A stretch of DNA of 64,000 nucleotides, taken from positions 2,046,001-2,110,000 of the forward strand of contig NZ_CP151726.1 in the NCBI RefSeq assembly GCF_038443385.1. Reading direction: 5' to 3'. Shown one piece after another: positions 37,782 to 46,827 of this stretch. The position numbers and the translations under genes were made by a program. Source of the stretch: Stieleria varia (lineage in GTDB: Bacteria; Planctomycetota; Planctomycetia; Pirellulales; Pirellulaceae). The notes under the pieces are model-generated. The model worked only from the letters and a program-made list of their open reading frames with translations, did not search any database and was not told where the DNA came from. Numbering within the stretch: the stretch's first letter is position 1; the number at the start of each line of letters is the position of its first letter.

Positions 37782-39326
37782 ATGCTTCGCACCGTTCTCT
37801 CATTCAGTTGTTTGTTGTTGCTCGCCCAATGCGGCCATTCATTCGCCCAATCCGCCTCCGACAGCAACGCTCCGCCCAATATCGTCTTCATGCTCAGCGA
37901 TGACATGGGGTGGGCCGAACCGGGATTCAACGGTGGCGACCCGGCGTTGACGCCGAACATGGATGCGTTGGCCCGTCAAGGCGTTCGCATGACGCAGTTC
38001 TACACGCACTCGGTGTGTGCCCCGACGCGAGCCGCATTCATGACCGGACGATATGCGTTCCGCACGTGGTCGGATTGGCGGAGCGAAGACTTCGGCAAAC
38101 CGAGTTACTTGGCAAAACTAAACCTGACGCTTGCCAAGAACCAACGCGGCGAAGAAACACGCCGCATCCACGCCTTGGACACCAACGAACGAACGGTCGC
38201 GGAGATCCTCCGTGATGCGGGTTACTTCACCGCCATCACCGGTAAATGGCACTGCGGAGAATGGTTGCCCGAGCATCTGCCGATGGGGCAAGGATTCCAG
38301 CATCAGTACGGGCATTATGCTTGGGGCATCGACTACAACAACTACACGATCCCGCACAATGCGCCCGCACGATTTGCGGTGTACGACTGGCATCGCAATC
38401 AACAGCCGATCCAGGAACAAGGCTACACGACGGACTTGATCGCCAACGAAGTCGTCCGGTTGATTTCACAGCAGAGCGAGACGCGGCCGTTTTTCATGTA
38501 CGTCCCATTCAACGCAGTCCACGGGCCGATCGAAGTGGTCCCGCGGTACACGGACCAGTATCCCCCACGACAAGCTGCGTTGAAGTGTCTTGATGATGCG
38601 ATCGGTCGCATAGTTGGTGCGGTGGATCAACATGGTTTTGCCGACAACACGCTGGTGATCTTTGCCAACGACAACGGTGGACTGACCGAGGAACTCAATC
38701 GTCCCTACCGCGGAACCAAAAACACCACCTTCGAAGGCGGCGTGCGAGTTCCCTGTGTGATGCGTTGGCCGGGAAAAATCACACCGGGATCGACCAACGA
38801 TGCGATGATGCACATCGTCGACTTGCTCCCCACGTTTGCGAACATTGCCAGTGCCAAAGTCGATGGCCCGTTTCCGATCGACGGACTTGATCAGACCGCG
38901 ACGATTCTCGAATCGGCCGACAGCCCGCGATCAGAAATCATTTACGAAGTCGCCGGCAGCGTTCGATTGCCCACCCTGCGTAGCGGCGATTTTAAACTGA
39001 TGGGTGACATGCTGTTCAACATCGCCGACGATCCGCAGGAAAAGACAGACATAGCCGCCAAACACCCCGACATTGTCAAACGGCTGACTGAGCGATTGAA
39101 CGCGTTGGCCAAGGAACGACCTCCGTTGGGCGAAAAGACTTTGTTGATGGACCCGCCCCTGCCGTATGTGTATGGACAAGCGGAAAACGCAAACGCGCCT
39201 CAATGGCTGATCGATTCGGTCGAGGCGGTCCGCAAAACACAACCACAGTCATGGGCAGCGGGAGAAACGCCATGGCCGCAAGCACCCCAGGGAGCCACCA
39301 TGACCTACACCGGTGACGGACGCTGA
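37782..39326 (+). CDS. Secreted type I sulfatase
   Basis: The ATG at 37782 begins a Sec signal peptide (cleavage near SFAQS) and gives 514 residues. The catalytic site is clear: NIVFMLSDDMGW with metal-binding Asp40/Asp41 and CAPTRAAFMTGRY with Cys79 in CxPxR, which must be converted to formylglycine by a sulfatase-modifying enzyme. Later GKWHCGE and FANDNGG supply further metal and sulfate ligands. Planctomycetes encode many such enzymes for sulfated algal polysaccharides. It is a lone gene; substrate cannot be told. Confidence 0.92.
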   Translation: MLRTVLSFSCLLLLAQCGHSFAQSASDSNAPPNIVFMLSDDMGWAEPGFNGGDPALTPNMDALARQGVRMTQFYTHSVCAPTRAAFMTGRYAFRTWSDWRSEDFGKPSYLAKLNLTLAKNQRGEETRRIHALDTNERTVAEILRDAGYFTAITGKWHCGEWLPEHLPMGQGFQHQYGHYAWGIDYNNYTIPHNAPARFAVYDWHRNQQPIQEQGYTTDLIANEVVRLISQQSETRPFFMYVPFNAVHGPIEVVPRYTDQYPPRQAALKCLDDAIGRIVGAVDQHGFADNTLVIFANDNGGLTEELNRPYRGTKNTTFEGGVRVPCVMRWPGKITPGSTNDAMMHIVDLLPTFANIASAKVDGPFPIDGLDQTATILESADSPRSEIIYEVAGSVRLPTLRSGDFKLMGDMLFNIADDPQEKTDIAAKHPDIVKRLTERLNALAKERPPLGEKTLLMDPPLPYVYGQAENANAPQWLIDSVEAVRKTQPQSWAAGETPWPQAPQGATMTYTGDGR

Positions 39327-39332
39327 GGCCGA

Positions 39333-40247
39333 TTACTTGATTGCGGCTGATGAATCACCCGGGCTAGCATCGGTCACGTTGGGTTGCGTCTCTGTCTCTC
39401 CGACGGTGAACGATTGAGAGAGCAGGCTGGCCAAAGAAAACCGCAAGTCGTCTTTCTTCTTTGCGATTGACTTGTTCAGTTTACCGGGCAGTTTTTCGTT
39501 CAGTTCGGGCAGAAATACATCCCTGGCTAGCTTTTCGACCATCTCGCCCCATTGCTCGGCGACGTCGCCTCCGACTTTGCTGATTCGGTCCACGCGGATG
39601 TCGCTCAGTTCCAGCGTCGCCGCGGTCACTTGCGGATCGATCACGAGTGCGGGGGGCAACTCGGAGTAGTCACCATAGAACGAGATCGTCGAAGTGGTCT
39701 TCAGGCGAACATTCATTTTGCCGACGACGTTGATGCTGAAGAACTGGACGCCGAGGTTCCAGCGCTCAATGCGAGCTTCGAACTCGATCGGTGTTTCCAA
39801 CTCCGCGTCAATCTCCCAACTCGCGCCGTAGGAATTGATGGCGGTGGCGGAATCTGGTCCGACGGTATCATGTAGCGGACGAACGTCACGGATGACGGCG
39901 CTGATCACCGACGACGATCCGGCCGGCGATGGAGGCAGTTCGAGATGGTACTTGATCCACCGACCGTGATTGACTTCGCGAAAACGTCGGTGGGTCTTGA
40001 GCTCAAGGCCTTCTCGCTTGATCGAGACACCCGCCCAGACTTTCTTTTGGTCGCCCCAGTGTTTGTCGCCATCATAGGTCGGCGGCATCTTGCTGATCGC
40101 TAAATCAACCAGCCACTGAACCGACTGGCGTGCTTGTGCAGTACTGAGCGTAAGCGAGTTTGTGGGGGCAGGAGCCACGGCAGGCAGAGAAGGCTCCGCC
40201 GCCGCGACAAGATTTGCCATCGCCAGTGCCAACAGAACCAAAGGCAC
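39333..40247 (-). CDS. Secreted hypothetical protein whose 5' end abuts a repeat array
   Basis: The coding signal begins with a signal-like stretch VPLVLLALAMANLVAAAEP from a GTG at 40247 (304 aa). A later ATG at 40220 would remove most of it. Upstream the frame runs on through the family-1 palindromes (40262-40388) and into the CAP gene, so the original start may have been disturbed by the repeats. The mature protein is beta-rich, with no recognised motif, and a polar tail. It is convergent with the sulfatase (6 bp apart). Confidence 0.6.
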   Translation of the reverse strand: MPLVLLALAMANLVAAAEPSLPAVAPAPTNSLTLSTAQARQSVQWLVDLAISKMPPTYDGDKHWGDQKKVWAGVSIKREGLELKTHRRFREVNHGRWIKYHLELPPSPAGSSSVISAVIRDVRPLHDTVGPDSATAINSYGASWEIDAELETPIEFEARIERWNLGVQFFSINVVGKMNVRLKTTSTISFYGDYSELPPALVIDPQVTAATLELSDIRVDRISKVGGDVAEQWGEMVEKLARDVFLPELNEKLPGKLNKSIAKKKDDLRFSLASLLSQSFTVGETETQPNVTDASPGDSSAAIK

Positions 40248-40261
40248 CAGGACACCGACCC

Positions 40262-40388
40262 GTACGTCAGCCTTTCCAGGCTGACCGAGATCCCGTACGT
40301 CAGCCTTTCCAGGCTGACTTGCTAAATGTACGTCAGCCTTTCCAGGCTGACTTTCGCGCCGTATGTCAGGCTGGAAAGCCTGACGTAC
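40262..40388. repeat. REP-like palindrome array, family 1 (four units)
   Basis: Units at 40262-40285, 40295-40318 and 40328-40351 are GTACGTCAGCCTTTCC-AGGCTGAC, and a fourth (40361-40388) is inverted, GTATGTCAGGCTGGAAAGCC-TGACGTAC. The array fills the gap between the minus-strand CAP gene and the next minus-strand gene, running up to 15 bp from that gene's presumed start. Confidence 0.87.
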
Positions 40389-40402
40389 GAATAAGCAACG
40401 AC

Positions 40403-40951
40403 TTAGCGATACACCACAGCGAAATAGACGCCATCGCGACCATACGCCATCGCGGCGCCGGCTACCGTCATGTTGGGATCGCTCGTGTAGCACGCGTACA
40501 CTCCACCGGGGGTAAATGAGCTGGACCAGCCCACGCCCTCGTAGCGACCCGGCGCAAACGATCCCGGCGGATGCGTTTTCGTTCCGGTGGATGCCATCAT
40601 TTGGGCGCGTTGCTGCGCAACTGCTTGCAGCTGCCCGTCGTATCGCAGGCTCGGCAATCCTTGTCGAGATCGTTGTGCGTTGAGCGTGGCCAAAACACTC
40701 TGGGTTCCACCACCACTTGGTGCGGAAACCTGCGTCGAGGAAGGGTAGGCGTTTTGGACATACTGAGTCTGTGCCACGACGGGGCCTGGCTGCATCGTTG
40801 CAGACGGGGCCGGCCGTGAGTGGACTTTCCCGCATTTGGCACACACGTACGACGTGGTGGCAACGGGATAAGCGTTTTGAGCTTGTGAGTTTTCGGCCAC
40901 GGTGGTTGCGAAAACCAAGGCTGCCGCAGCAAACAAAGCAAATGAACGCAC
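40403..40951 (-). CDS. Secreted CAP/SCP-like domain protein
   Basis: The 182-residue protein has a signal peptide (MRSFALFAAAALVFATTVAE). A short CAKCGKVH metal-binding-like pair precedes a linker rich in Gln, Pro and Ser. Residues 85-180 have LATLNAQRSRQGLPSLRYD and LQAVAQQRAQMMAS, the start of a CAP domain (cysteine-rich secretory/antigen 5/PR-1), then a short GVGWSSS and a C-terminal strand VYFAVVYR. Extracellular binding is the usual role. The domain is short for the family. Confidence 0.68.
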   Translation of the reverse strand: MRSFALFAAAALVFATTVAENSQAQNAYPVATTSYVCAKCGKVHSRPAPSATMQPGPVVAQTQYVQNAYPSSTQVSAPSGGGTQSVLATLNAQRSRQGLPSLRYDGQLQAVAQQRAQMMASTGTKTHPPGSFAPGRYEGVGWSSSFTPGGVYACYTSDPNMTVAGAAMAYGRDGVYFAVVYR

Positions 40952-41244
40952 GATAGGTTCTCCGAAGAGTTTGGAAGGAACCGATCCGCCTTGGGGAAAT
41001 CAGGAGGACCGACTCGGCTGAATCCCAGTTGCCCAGCCGAACTTGCTTGAGGCGAAAGGATTGCGATCGGCGAACAGGCGCAAAGGGGGTAAGTGGCGGG
41101 AAATTTAACGGATGCGTTGGTGTGCCGGTTTGGCACGCCAGTAGTCCAACGCCGGGGCTGACTTACGGCAACGACTTGGCGAAAAGTTTTTTTGGCAGGC
41201 CAGGAAATCTAGGTAGCCTGGGTCGCCACTCGCCGCTTTTTCCC

Positions 41245-42360
41245 TCAAAGAATCCAGCCGCCGCCGAGCACATGGCTGCCGGAGTAGACCACGGCAGCTT
41301 GGCCGGGCGCGATCGCGTCAATGTCTTGGTCAAAGACCACGTCAAAGCGATCGGGAGAGTCGGGGTCAAGACGCAGCGTAGCCGGTTCGGGTCCGCTGTT
41401 GTAGCGAATCTGAACGGAAACCTGTTGCGGCACATCGTGCGGATCGACCAACCAGTTGGCTTGGTCGGCGCTGAGTCGATTGCCCCCCAGTTCGTGCTTC
41501 AATCCCAGGACGACGCGGCGGGTGTCGGGTTCGATGCGAACGACGAAATGGGGCGTACCCAACGCGATTCCCAGTCCTTTTCGTTGACCGATCGTGAAGG
41601 CTTCGAATCCGTGGTGTTTGCCGACCACGGTGCCATCGGTGGTGACGAAGTCTCCGGCGGTTGCGCCGACCATCTCGGGTCGCCGCGCTTTGACAAAATC
41701 GCTGTGGTGTCCTTGAGTGACAAAGCAGATTTCTTGGCTGTCTTTTTTTCCAGCGACGCCGAGGTGGAGACTTTCCGCGATACGTCGGATCTCGGGTTTT
41801 TCGAACACACCGACCGGCAGCATCATCCGATCCAATCGGTCTCGTCGAATCCCGAACAGGGCGTAGGATTGGTCCTTGTTGCCGTCCAGGCCTCGGTGCA
41901 GTTGCCCATCGATCATTCTGGCGTAGTGTCCTGTCGCTACAAAATCGGCTTCGACGCCGTCGGCATAATCAAACAGCCGACCGAACTTGATCCAGTGATT
42001 GCATTTGACGCAGGGGTTGGGTGTGCGACCATGGAGGTAATCGTCGACGAAGTAATCGACGATTCGTCGGAAATCCTGTTGGAGGTCCAGAGCGTAGAAA
42101 GGAATGCCCATTTTGGCCGCGACCCGTTTAGCATCGGCGGCGTCAGAAGCGGTGCAGCACCCTTGTTTGTGGTCGGCCCGGCCTTGACTGAGCCCGCCCA
42201 GGACGGGTAGCGACGCGGTATCGGAGACTTTGCAGGCCTGCGAGGATTCTTCGCCGTGGCGCATGAAAACGCCGATCACGTCGTGTCCGGCTTCCAGCAG
42301 CAGATGGGCTGCGACACTGGAATCGACACCACCACTCATCGCGAGAACAACGCGTGCCAT
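41245..42360 (-). CDS. mnmA: tRNA-specific 2-thiouridylase MnmA
   Basis: The ATG at 42360 (MARVVLAMSGGVDSS) gives 371 residues; the open frame extends to 42453, but the upstream residues are not conserved. SGGVDSS (9-15) is the PP-loop that adenylates U34. The two catalytic cysteines are in NPCVKCNHWIKFG and QEICFVTQG. The enzyme adds the 2-thio group to wobble uridine of tRNA-Lys, Glu and Gln. It is divergent from prfB, 214 bp apart. Confidence 0.93.
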   Translation of the reverse strand: MARVVLAMSGGVDSSVAAHLLLEAGHDVIGVFMRHGEESSQACKVSDTASLPVLGGLSQGRADHKQGCCTASDAADAKRVAAKMGIPFYALDLQQDFRRIVDYFVDDYLHGRTPNPCVKCNHWIKFGRLFDYADGVEADFVATGHYARMIDGQLHRGLDGNKDQSYALFGIRRDRLDRMMLPVGVFEKPEIRRIAESLHLGVAGKKDSQEICFVTQGHHSDFVKARRPEMVGATAGDFVTTDGTVVGKHHGFEAFTIGQRKGLGIALGTPHFVVRIEPDTRRVVLGLKHELGGNRLSADQANWLVDPHDVPQQVSVQIRYNSGPEPATLRLDPDSPDRFDVVFDQDIDAIAPGQAAVVYSGSHVLGGGWIL

Positions 42361-42574
42361 GTATAGTTTCTCTTGATCCTTTTCGTTTGAATGAGTCGTG
42401 ACGAGCGAACGCCCGGGCCTCATGTCCTGTCCAGGTGATTCACGGCCTGGCATTCAAACCGACACATCTCAAGACTCATTACAACCGTTTTAGGTGCAGA
42501 CCGCAAACACGCCTGACGCACTTTTCCTCGATTATTGCCACCGACCCACGTTCCTTGGAGTTGACAAAACCAAC

Positions 42575-43697
42575 ATGGAAGCCGAATTGATCCACCGCAG
42601 CGAAGAGATCCGCCAGCGTCTGAAACAGCTAGGAGACTCTCTTTGACTACGCTGGCAAACGCGAAGCGATCAAGAATATTGAGTTGCAAATGGGGGAACC
42701 CGGTTTTTGGGACGACAACGATTCGGCTCAAAAAACGGTCGGTCGTCTGAAATCGCTCAAAGTCGTTGTGGGGCCGATGAAGGAATTGACCAGTTCCGTC
42801 GAGGACTTGGATGCCCTGATCGAGATGGCCGAGGAAGACAAATCGGTCGCTGCGGATGTTGCCGCCGAAGTCGACCGGTTGGAAAACATGCTGGACGACT
42901 TGGAGCTCAAGGCCTTGCTCGACGGTCCCAATGACAGCGCCGGAGCGATCATCACGATCAATGCCCGCGACGGTGGTACCGACGCCAACGACTGGGCCGA
43001 TATTCTCCTGCGCATGTACTCCGCTTGGGCGGTCGACCAAGAATACAAGATCGAATTGCTCGACCGTCAGGAAAACGAGGAAGCAGGCATCAACCATGCA
43101 TCGATCGCGGTTCGTGGACCGATGGCCTACGGATACCTCAAAGGCGAGGAGGGTATGCATCGACTGGTTCGCATCAGCCCGTTCAACAGCGAAGGCAAGC
43201 GTCAGACAAGCTTTGCCGCAGTGAGCGTTTCGCCTGAAATCGATGACTCGATCGAAATCGAGATCGATGAAAAGGACGTTCGCGAAGACCGTTATCGGGC
43301 GGGCGGGGCAGGCGGCCAGCACGTCAATAAAACCGATAGTGCCATTCGCTTGACTCACATCCCTTCCAACACGGTCGTTCAGTGCCAGAACGAACGCAGC
43401 CAGCACCAAAACCGCGCCACCGCGTGGAAAATGCTACGCTCCAAAATGGCTCGACTGGAAGAGGAGAAACGGGAAGCAGAGGATGCCAAGAGGTACAAGA
43501 CCCAGGCAAAGACGGGCTTCGGCAGCCAAATCAGAAACTACTTCCTCCACCCCGACCAACGGGTCAAGGACGCTCGGACAGGACACTACGTCGGCAGCTT
43601 CAATAGCGTCATCAACGGTAGTGAACTGCAAGGTTTCCTTGACGCGTTCTTGCGTTTCCGAGCAAGCGGATCGATGGCCCCGCCGTCGGACGACTAA
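42575..43697 (+). CDS. prfB: Peptide chain release factor 2 (programmed +1 frameshift)
   Basis: Translation starts at ATG 42575 and meets an in-frame TGA after 23 codons (42644-42646). Shifting +1 at CTT-TGA-C joins the frame starting GAC at 42645 (DYAGKREAIKNIEL) and runs to 43697, giving 373 residues. The joined product has the RF2 tripeptide SPF near residue 201 and the GGQ loop (AGGAGGQHVNKTDS) near 246, at nearly the positions known in E. coli RF2. It recognises UGA and UAA. The single-frame ORF from 42684 alone would miss the N-terminal domain. Confidence 0.95.
42631..42647 (+). promoter_or_regulatory. prfB: Autoregulatory +1 frameshift site of prfB
   Basis: The sequence AGGAGACTCTCTTTGAC contains an internal Shine-Dalgarno-like AGGAG, then the slippery CTT followed by TGA-C. 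When RF2 is scarce, ribosomes shift from CTT TGA to TTT GAC and make more RF2. The spacing of AGGAG to CTT is 5 nt, slightly longer than the 3 nt of the E. coli site. Confidence 0.92.
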
Positions 43698-43708
43698 AGT
43701 TCATCCTG

Positions 43709-43775
43709 TAATGGGATTCGCCAGAATCCCCCCCAAACGACCAGAACAGACGGAATTCTGGTGAATCCCATTACT
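43709..43775. repeat. REP-like inverted repeat, family 2
   Basis: GTAATGGGATTCGCCAGAAT at the left and GGAATTCTGGTGAATCCCAT + TAC at the right are near-perfect inverted arms around a spacer. It begins 11 bp after the prfB stop and may end that transcript. Confidence 0.85.
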
Positions 43776-43826
43776 ACAATCGTTGCTTCACACCCTGACC
43801 TTCCATCCACAAAATTTCCAATCGCC

Positions 43827-45074
43827 ATGAGCACATCGCGTTCGCTGAGTCTGTTGTTCTCCCTGATCTTCTGTGTCACAGCGGTCGCCGACGACTGGCC
43901 TCAGTACCGTGGCAAACTCGGCGACGGAAAGTCGGCGGAATCCATCGGTGATGTCCAGTGGCCTGCGGAGGGTCCCAAGGTTCTCTGGAAAGCAGAGACA
44001 CCACTGGGGTTCAGCTCGTTTGCAGTTGCCGATGGCCGCGCCGTCACAGTCGTCGGTGTCGACGGCAAAGAAACCTGTTTGGCGTTGGATGCTCAAATCG
44101 GAAAAGAACTCTGGAGCGTCGCACTGGGCAGCACCGACTATGGAGCCGGTGGCGGCGATGCCGGGGAACCGGACAACCGAGGAGGCGACGGGCCACGCAG
44201 CACGCCCAGCATCAGCGGCGATCGTGTCTACGTCTATGACGCGCACCTGACACTTCATTGTCTGGATGCTGCCACAGGCAAAACGGTTTGGAAACAAGAC
44301 ATCGCCGCTGACTTTGACGGACGCAACATCCGTTGGGCCAGCGCGGCCAGCCCGTTGATAATCAATGATGCAGTCTATCTCGTTGGCGGTGGAGCGGGGC
44401 AGTCGTTCATCGCGTTAAACAAGAGTGACGGCAGCGTGATCTGGAAAAGCGGCGACGAGACGATGACGCACGCCACACCACACTACGCGACAATCAACGA
44501 AGTGCCACAAGTCATTTTCTTTGTTCAATCCGGTTTGGTTGCGGTCGATGCGGCAACGGGCAAAGAAACCTGGCGAGCCAAGTTCCCCTACAGCGTTTCC
44601 ACCGCCGCGTCACCGGTCAGCGAAGAAAACCTGGTCTACAGCTCGGCCGGTTACGGGGTCGGTGCCGGTGTGTTCAAGGTCGACGGAAGCGAGGATGCGG
44701 CCGAAGTGTGGTTCAAATCCAATGAGTTGATGAATCACTGGAGTACACCGGTGGTACACGACGGCCATCTCTACGGCATCTATGAATTCAAAAAATACGG
44801 CAAGGCACCATTGCAATGCGTCGACCTGGCCACCGGCGAAATCAAATGGTCTGAGCGCGGCTTCGGTCCGGGTAACTGCATCTTGGTCGGCGACAAGCTG
44901 GTGGTGCTGTCCGACAAAGGAGAATTGGTGATCGCCGAGGCGCGACCTGACCAGTACAACGAGTTGGCCCGCGCCAAAGTCATCGAGGGCAAGTGCTGGT
45001 CAACGCCTGCCTACAGTGAAGGCCGCGTGTACGTCCGCAGCACCAAAGAAGCAGCCTGTATCGAATTGCGATGA
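43827..45074 (+). CDS. Secreted PQQ-like beta-propeller protein
   Basis: The ATG at 43827 begins a signal peptide (MSTSRSLSLLFSLIFCVTAV, cleaved near VADDWPQYRG) and gives 415 residues. Repeated blades such as CLALDAQIGKELWSVALGS, HCLDAATGKTVWKQDIAADF and VAVDAATGKETWRAKF are the PQQ/YVTN-type beta-propeller motif (A-x-D-x-x-T-G-x-x-x-W). WPQYRG at the start is common in planctomycete members. No PQQ-enzyme active-site motif is evident, so a non-enzymatic binding role is possible. Confidence 0.85.
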   Translation: MSTSRSLSLLFSLIFCVTAVADDWPQYRGKLGDGKSAESIGDVQWPAEGPKVLWKAETPLGFSSFAVADGRAVTVVGVDGKETCLALDAQIGKELWSVALGSTDYGAGGGDAGEPDNRGGDGPRSTPSISGDRVYVYDAHLTLHCLDAATGKTVWKQDIAADFDGRNIRWASAASPLIINDAVYLVGGGAGQSFIALNKSDGSVIWKSGDETMTHATPHYATINEVPQVIFFVQSGLVAVDAATGKETWRAKFPYSVSTAASPVSEENLVYSSAGYGVGAGVFKVDGSEDAAEVWFKSNELMNHWSTPVVHDGHLYGIYEFKKYGKAPLQCVDLATGEIKWSERGFGPGNCILVGDKLVVLSDKGELVIAEARPDQYNELARAKVIEGKCWSTPAYSEGRVYVRSTKEAACIELR

Positions 45075-45129
45075 GTGCATCAACGCGGTTTGCCCGGCGC
45101 AGGCCGGCTGATAGACGCAGACTTTGTTC

Positions 45130-45212
45130 GCACCAATCCGAGCAAGCCGTTTCGTGCAAACGCATTACGAAGACTGTGTTCAGTCGCGTGAATAATCCAC
45201 GGCTAGCCGTCG
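45130..45212. repeat. Dispersed repeat, family 4 (inverted partial copy)
   Basis: On the minus strand this reads GGCTAGCCGTGGATTATTCA then CGCGACTGAACACAGTC and CGTTTGCACGAAACGGCTTG, matching the left part of the element at 33650. It lies between convergent genes. Confidence 0.65.
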
Positions 45213-45217
45213 GAGGC

Positions 45218-46582
45218 TCACTTTGAATGCGTAACGTGCAACAAAATGTTGGCATCGGCGGCATCCGGCGATGGTTGCTGAGCGATCGAAGCTTCGTTCC
45301 ACGATCGCACCAACGGTCCGATCAACGCCATGATCCACAATAGGGTCAACGTTGCAGGGAATGATTCAAACAGGGTGTCTTCCACCAATCCGGAAACCAG
45401 CACGTAGGTGCAGATTCCTCTGACAAGCGGTTCTTGCGACGCAGCAGCGTGATACGCAGTCATCGCAAGCAAGGTGATGAGGATCAACCCCGCGATCACG
45501 CCGCCCGAGAATGTGACGTGCAGCAACAGGTTGTGCGTGCCGACGGCTTCCTTGGTCATGACCGATGACGCGCTATCCATTCCGTAGCCGGTCAGTGGTT
45601 TCTGCAGAATCCAGTCGATGGCCTCCGACCAAATGGTCGTCCGGCCGGTCAATGACGTCAGCTCTTCCACGTCACCCGACTTGGTGACCGCCGACAGTGC
45701 GGAGTCGCCTGCATCGCCCGGTGCCATGATGCCCGCAACGAGAATACCTGTGAGTCCCATGATGGCGAAACCGCTGACAAGGATCGCGCCGTACCGCCCC
45801 CAGAGCTTGTCAAACAGCATCGCGCCGATCGCAACGCCACCGGCCAAGATCGATGTTCGTGAATACGTTGCCGCCAACGTCGCCACGGCCAACAACAGCA
45901 AGCTGCCCCAGGACCAACGCAACATGGGAATCGATTCTCTGAGCCGACCGGCTCTCAACAATGCGATGCACAAAATCACCGTCACCATGGCTTCACGAGC
46001 GACGCCGTTGGGGTGATTGGTGCCTCCCATCCGCGGCACCGTGGACGTACCATCGTTGGTGTATTCGTGGAACACGCCGATCGATGGCACAAACAAAAAC
46101 AATGCCCAAGTGATCGCGAGAAAAACTCCGCCGCCGACCACCATCGCCCGCGCCGTGTCTTGGGCACTCACTAGCACCAGAGCTGTCACCGTAAAAACAA
46201 GGTAACCGCAAAAAATCAGCGCCGAGGCGCGACTGATCATTGCCCAATCTCCGTTGGCCAGCATCGCTGTGCCCACCAACAAGATCGCCAGCGTCGACAG
46301 CAACGCGCCGGGAACGGAAACCAAGCAGCGTCGCACGCGAACGCTTTGCAATAGCCCCCAGCCGCCCAACGCGGTCGCCGCCCCCGCGACCAGCAACTTC
46401 GACGCCAGCACCGGCGTGAGTCCAGACACGCGTTCTCCGTCGGCCGGCTGAATCGCGTTGAATACGGCGACCAGCGCAAAGATCACCAAGGTCGCAAACG
46501 GAAACAATGCGACACGATGCATCCAGCCACCTTGTGGGACGGAGTCGGAGGATCGGACAATCGACTGCGGAACGCTGGTCAT
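45218..46582 (-). CDS. O-antigen ligase-like membrane protein (Wzy/WaaL family)
   Basis: The start at ATG 46582 gives 454 residues with about 10-12 hydrophobic segments, for example ALFPFATLVIFALVAVFNAI and LISRASALIFCGYLVF-like helices. A large loop before the last helices has GRTTIWSEAIDWILQKPLTG and AVGTHNLLLHVTFSGGV, the pattern of the O-antigen ligase/polymerase family (H-N-x-L in the loop). Such proteins join polysaccharide to lipid or polymerise it. The frame extends to 46687 without a better start. No glycosyltransferase genes are adjacent. Confidence 0.8.
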   Translation of the reverse strand: MTSVPQSIVRSSDSVPQGGWMHRVALFPFATLVIFALVAVFNAIQPADGERVSGLTPVLASKLLVAGAATALGGWGLLQSVRVRRCLVSVPGALLSTLAILLVGTAMLANGDWAMISRASALIFCGYLVFTVTALVLVSAQDTARAMVVGGGVFLAITWALFLFVPSIGVFHEYTNDGTSTVPRMGGTNHPNGVAREAMVTVILCIALLRAGRLRESIPMLRWSWGSLLLLAVATLAATYSRTSILAGGVAIGAMLFDKLWGRYGAILVSGFAIMGLTGILVAGIMAPGDAGDSALSAVTKSGDVEELTSLTGRTTIWSEAIDWILQKPLTGYGMDSASSVMTKEAVGTHNLLLHVTFSGGVIAGLILITLLAMTAYHAAASQEPLVRGICTYVLVSGLVEDTLFESFPATLTLLWIMALIGPLVRSWNEASIAQQPSPDAADANILLHVTHSK

Positions 46583-46766
46583 GAAAACGGAAAGGGTCCA
46601 AACGGGGCCGAAACAAGCGTGTGCTGGTTTTGAGTCTAACTGCCTGCAGCCTGAAGCCGAGACCACTCCTCGTACAATCCCAGCCACGCCATGTGCTTGG
46701 TAGCGATTGTACCTTTTGCACGGTCAGGGGGCGTCTTGGGAGCAACGTAAGTCAGGCTTTCACTTC

Positions 46767-46827
46767 GTACGTCAGGCTTTCTAGCCTGACATACACAGCG
46801 CATGTCAGGCTAGAAAGCCTGACGTAC
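46767..46827. repeat. REP-like palindrome pair, family 1
   Basis: The pair GTACGTCAGGCTTTCTAGCC-TGACATAC (46767-46794) and CATGTCAGGCTAGAAAGCCT-GACGTAC (46801-46827) is inverted relative to each other. A third, partial copy precedes it (46745-46763). The right unit contributes the last codons and TAG of the SLC13/DASS gene. The nearly identical pair is at 54745-54822. Confidence 0.88.
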
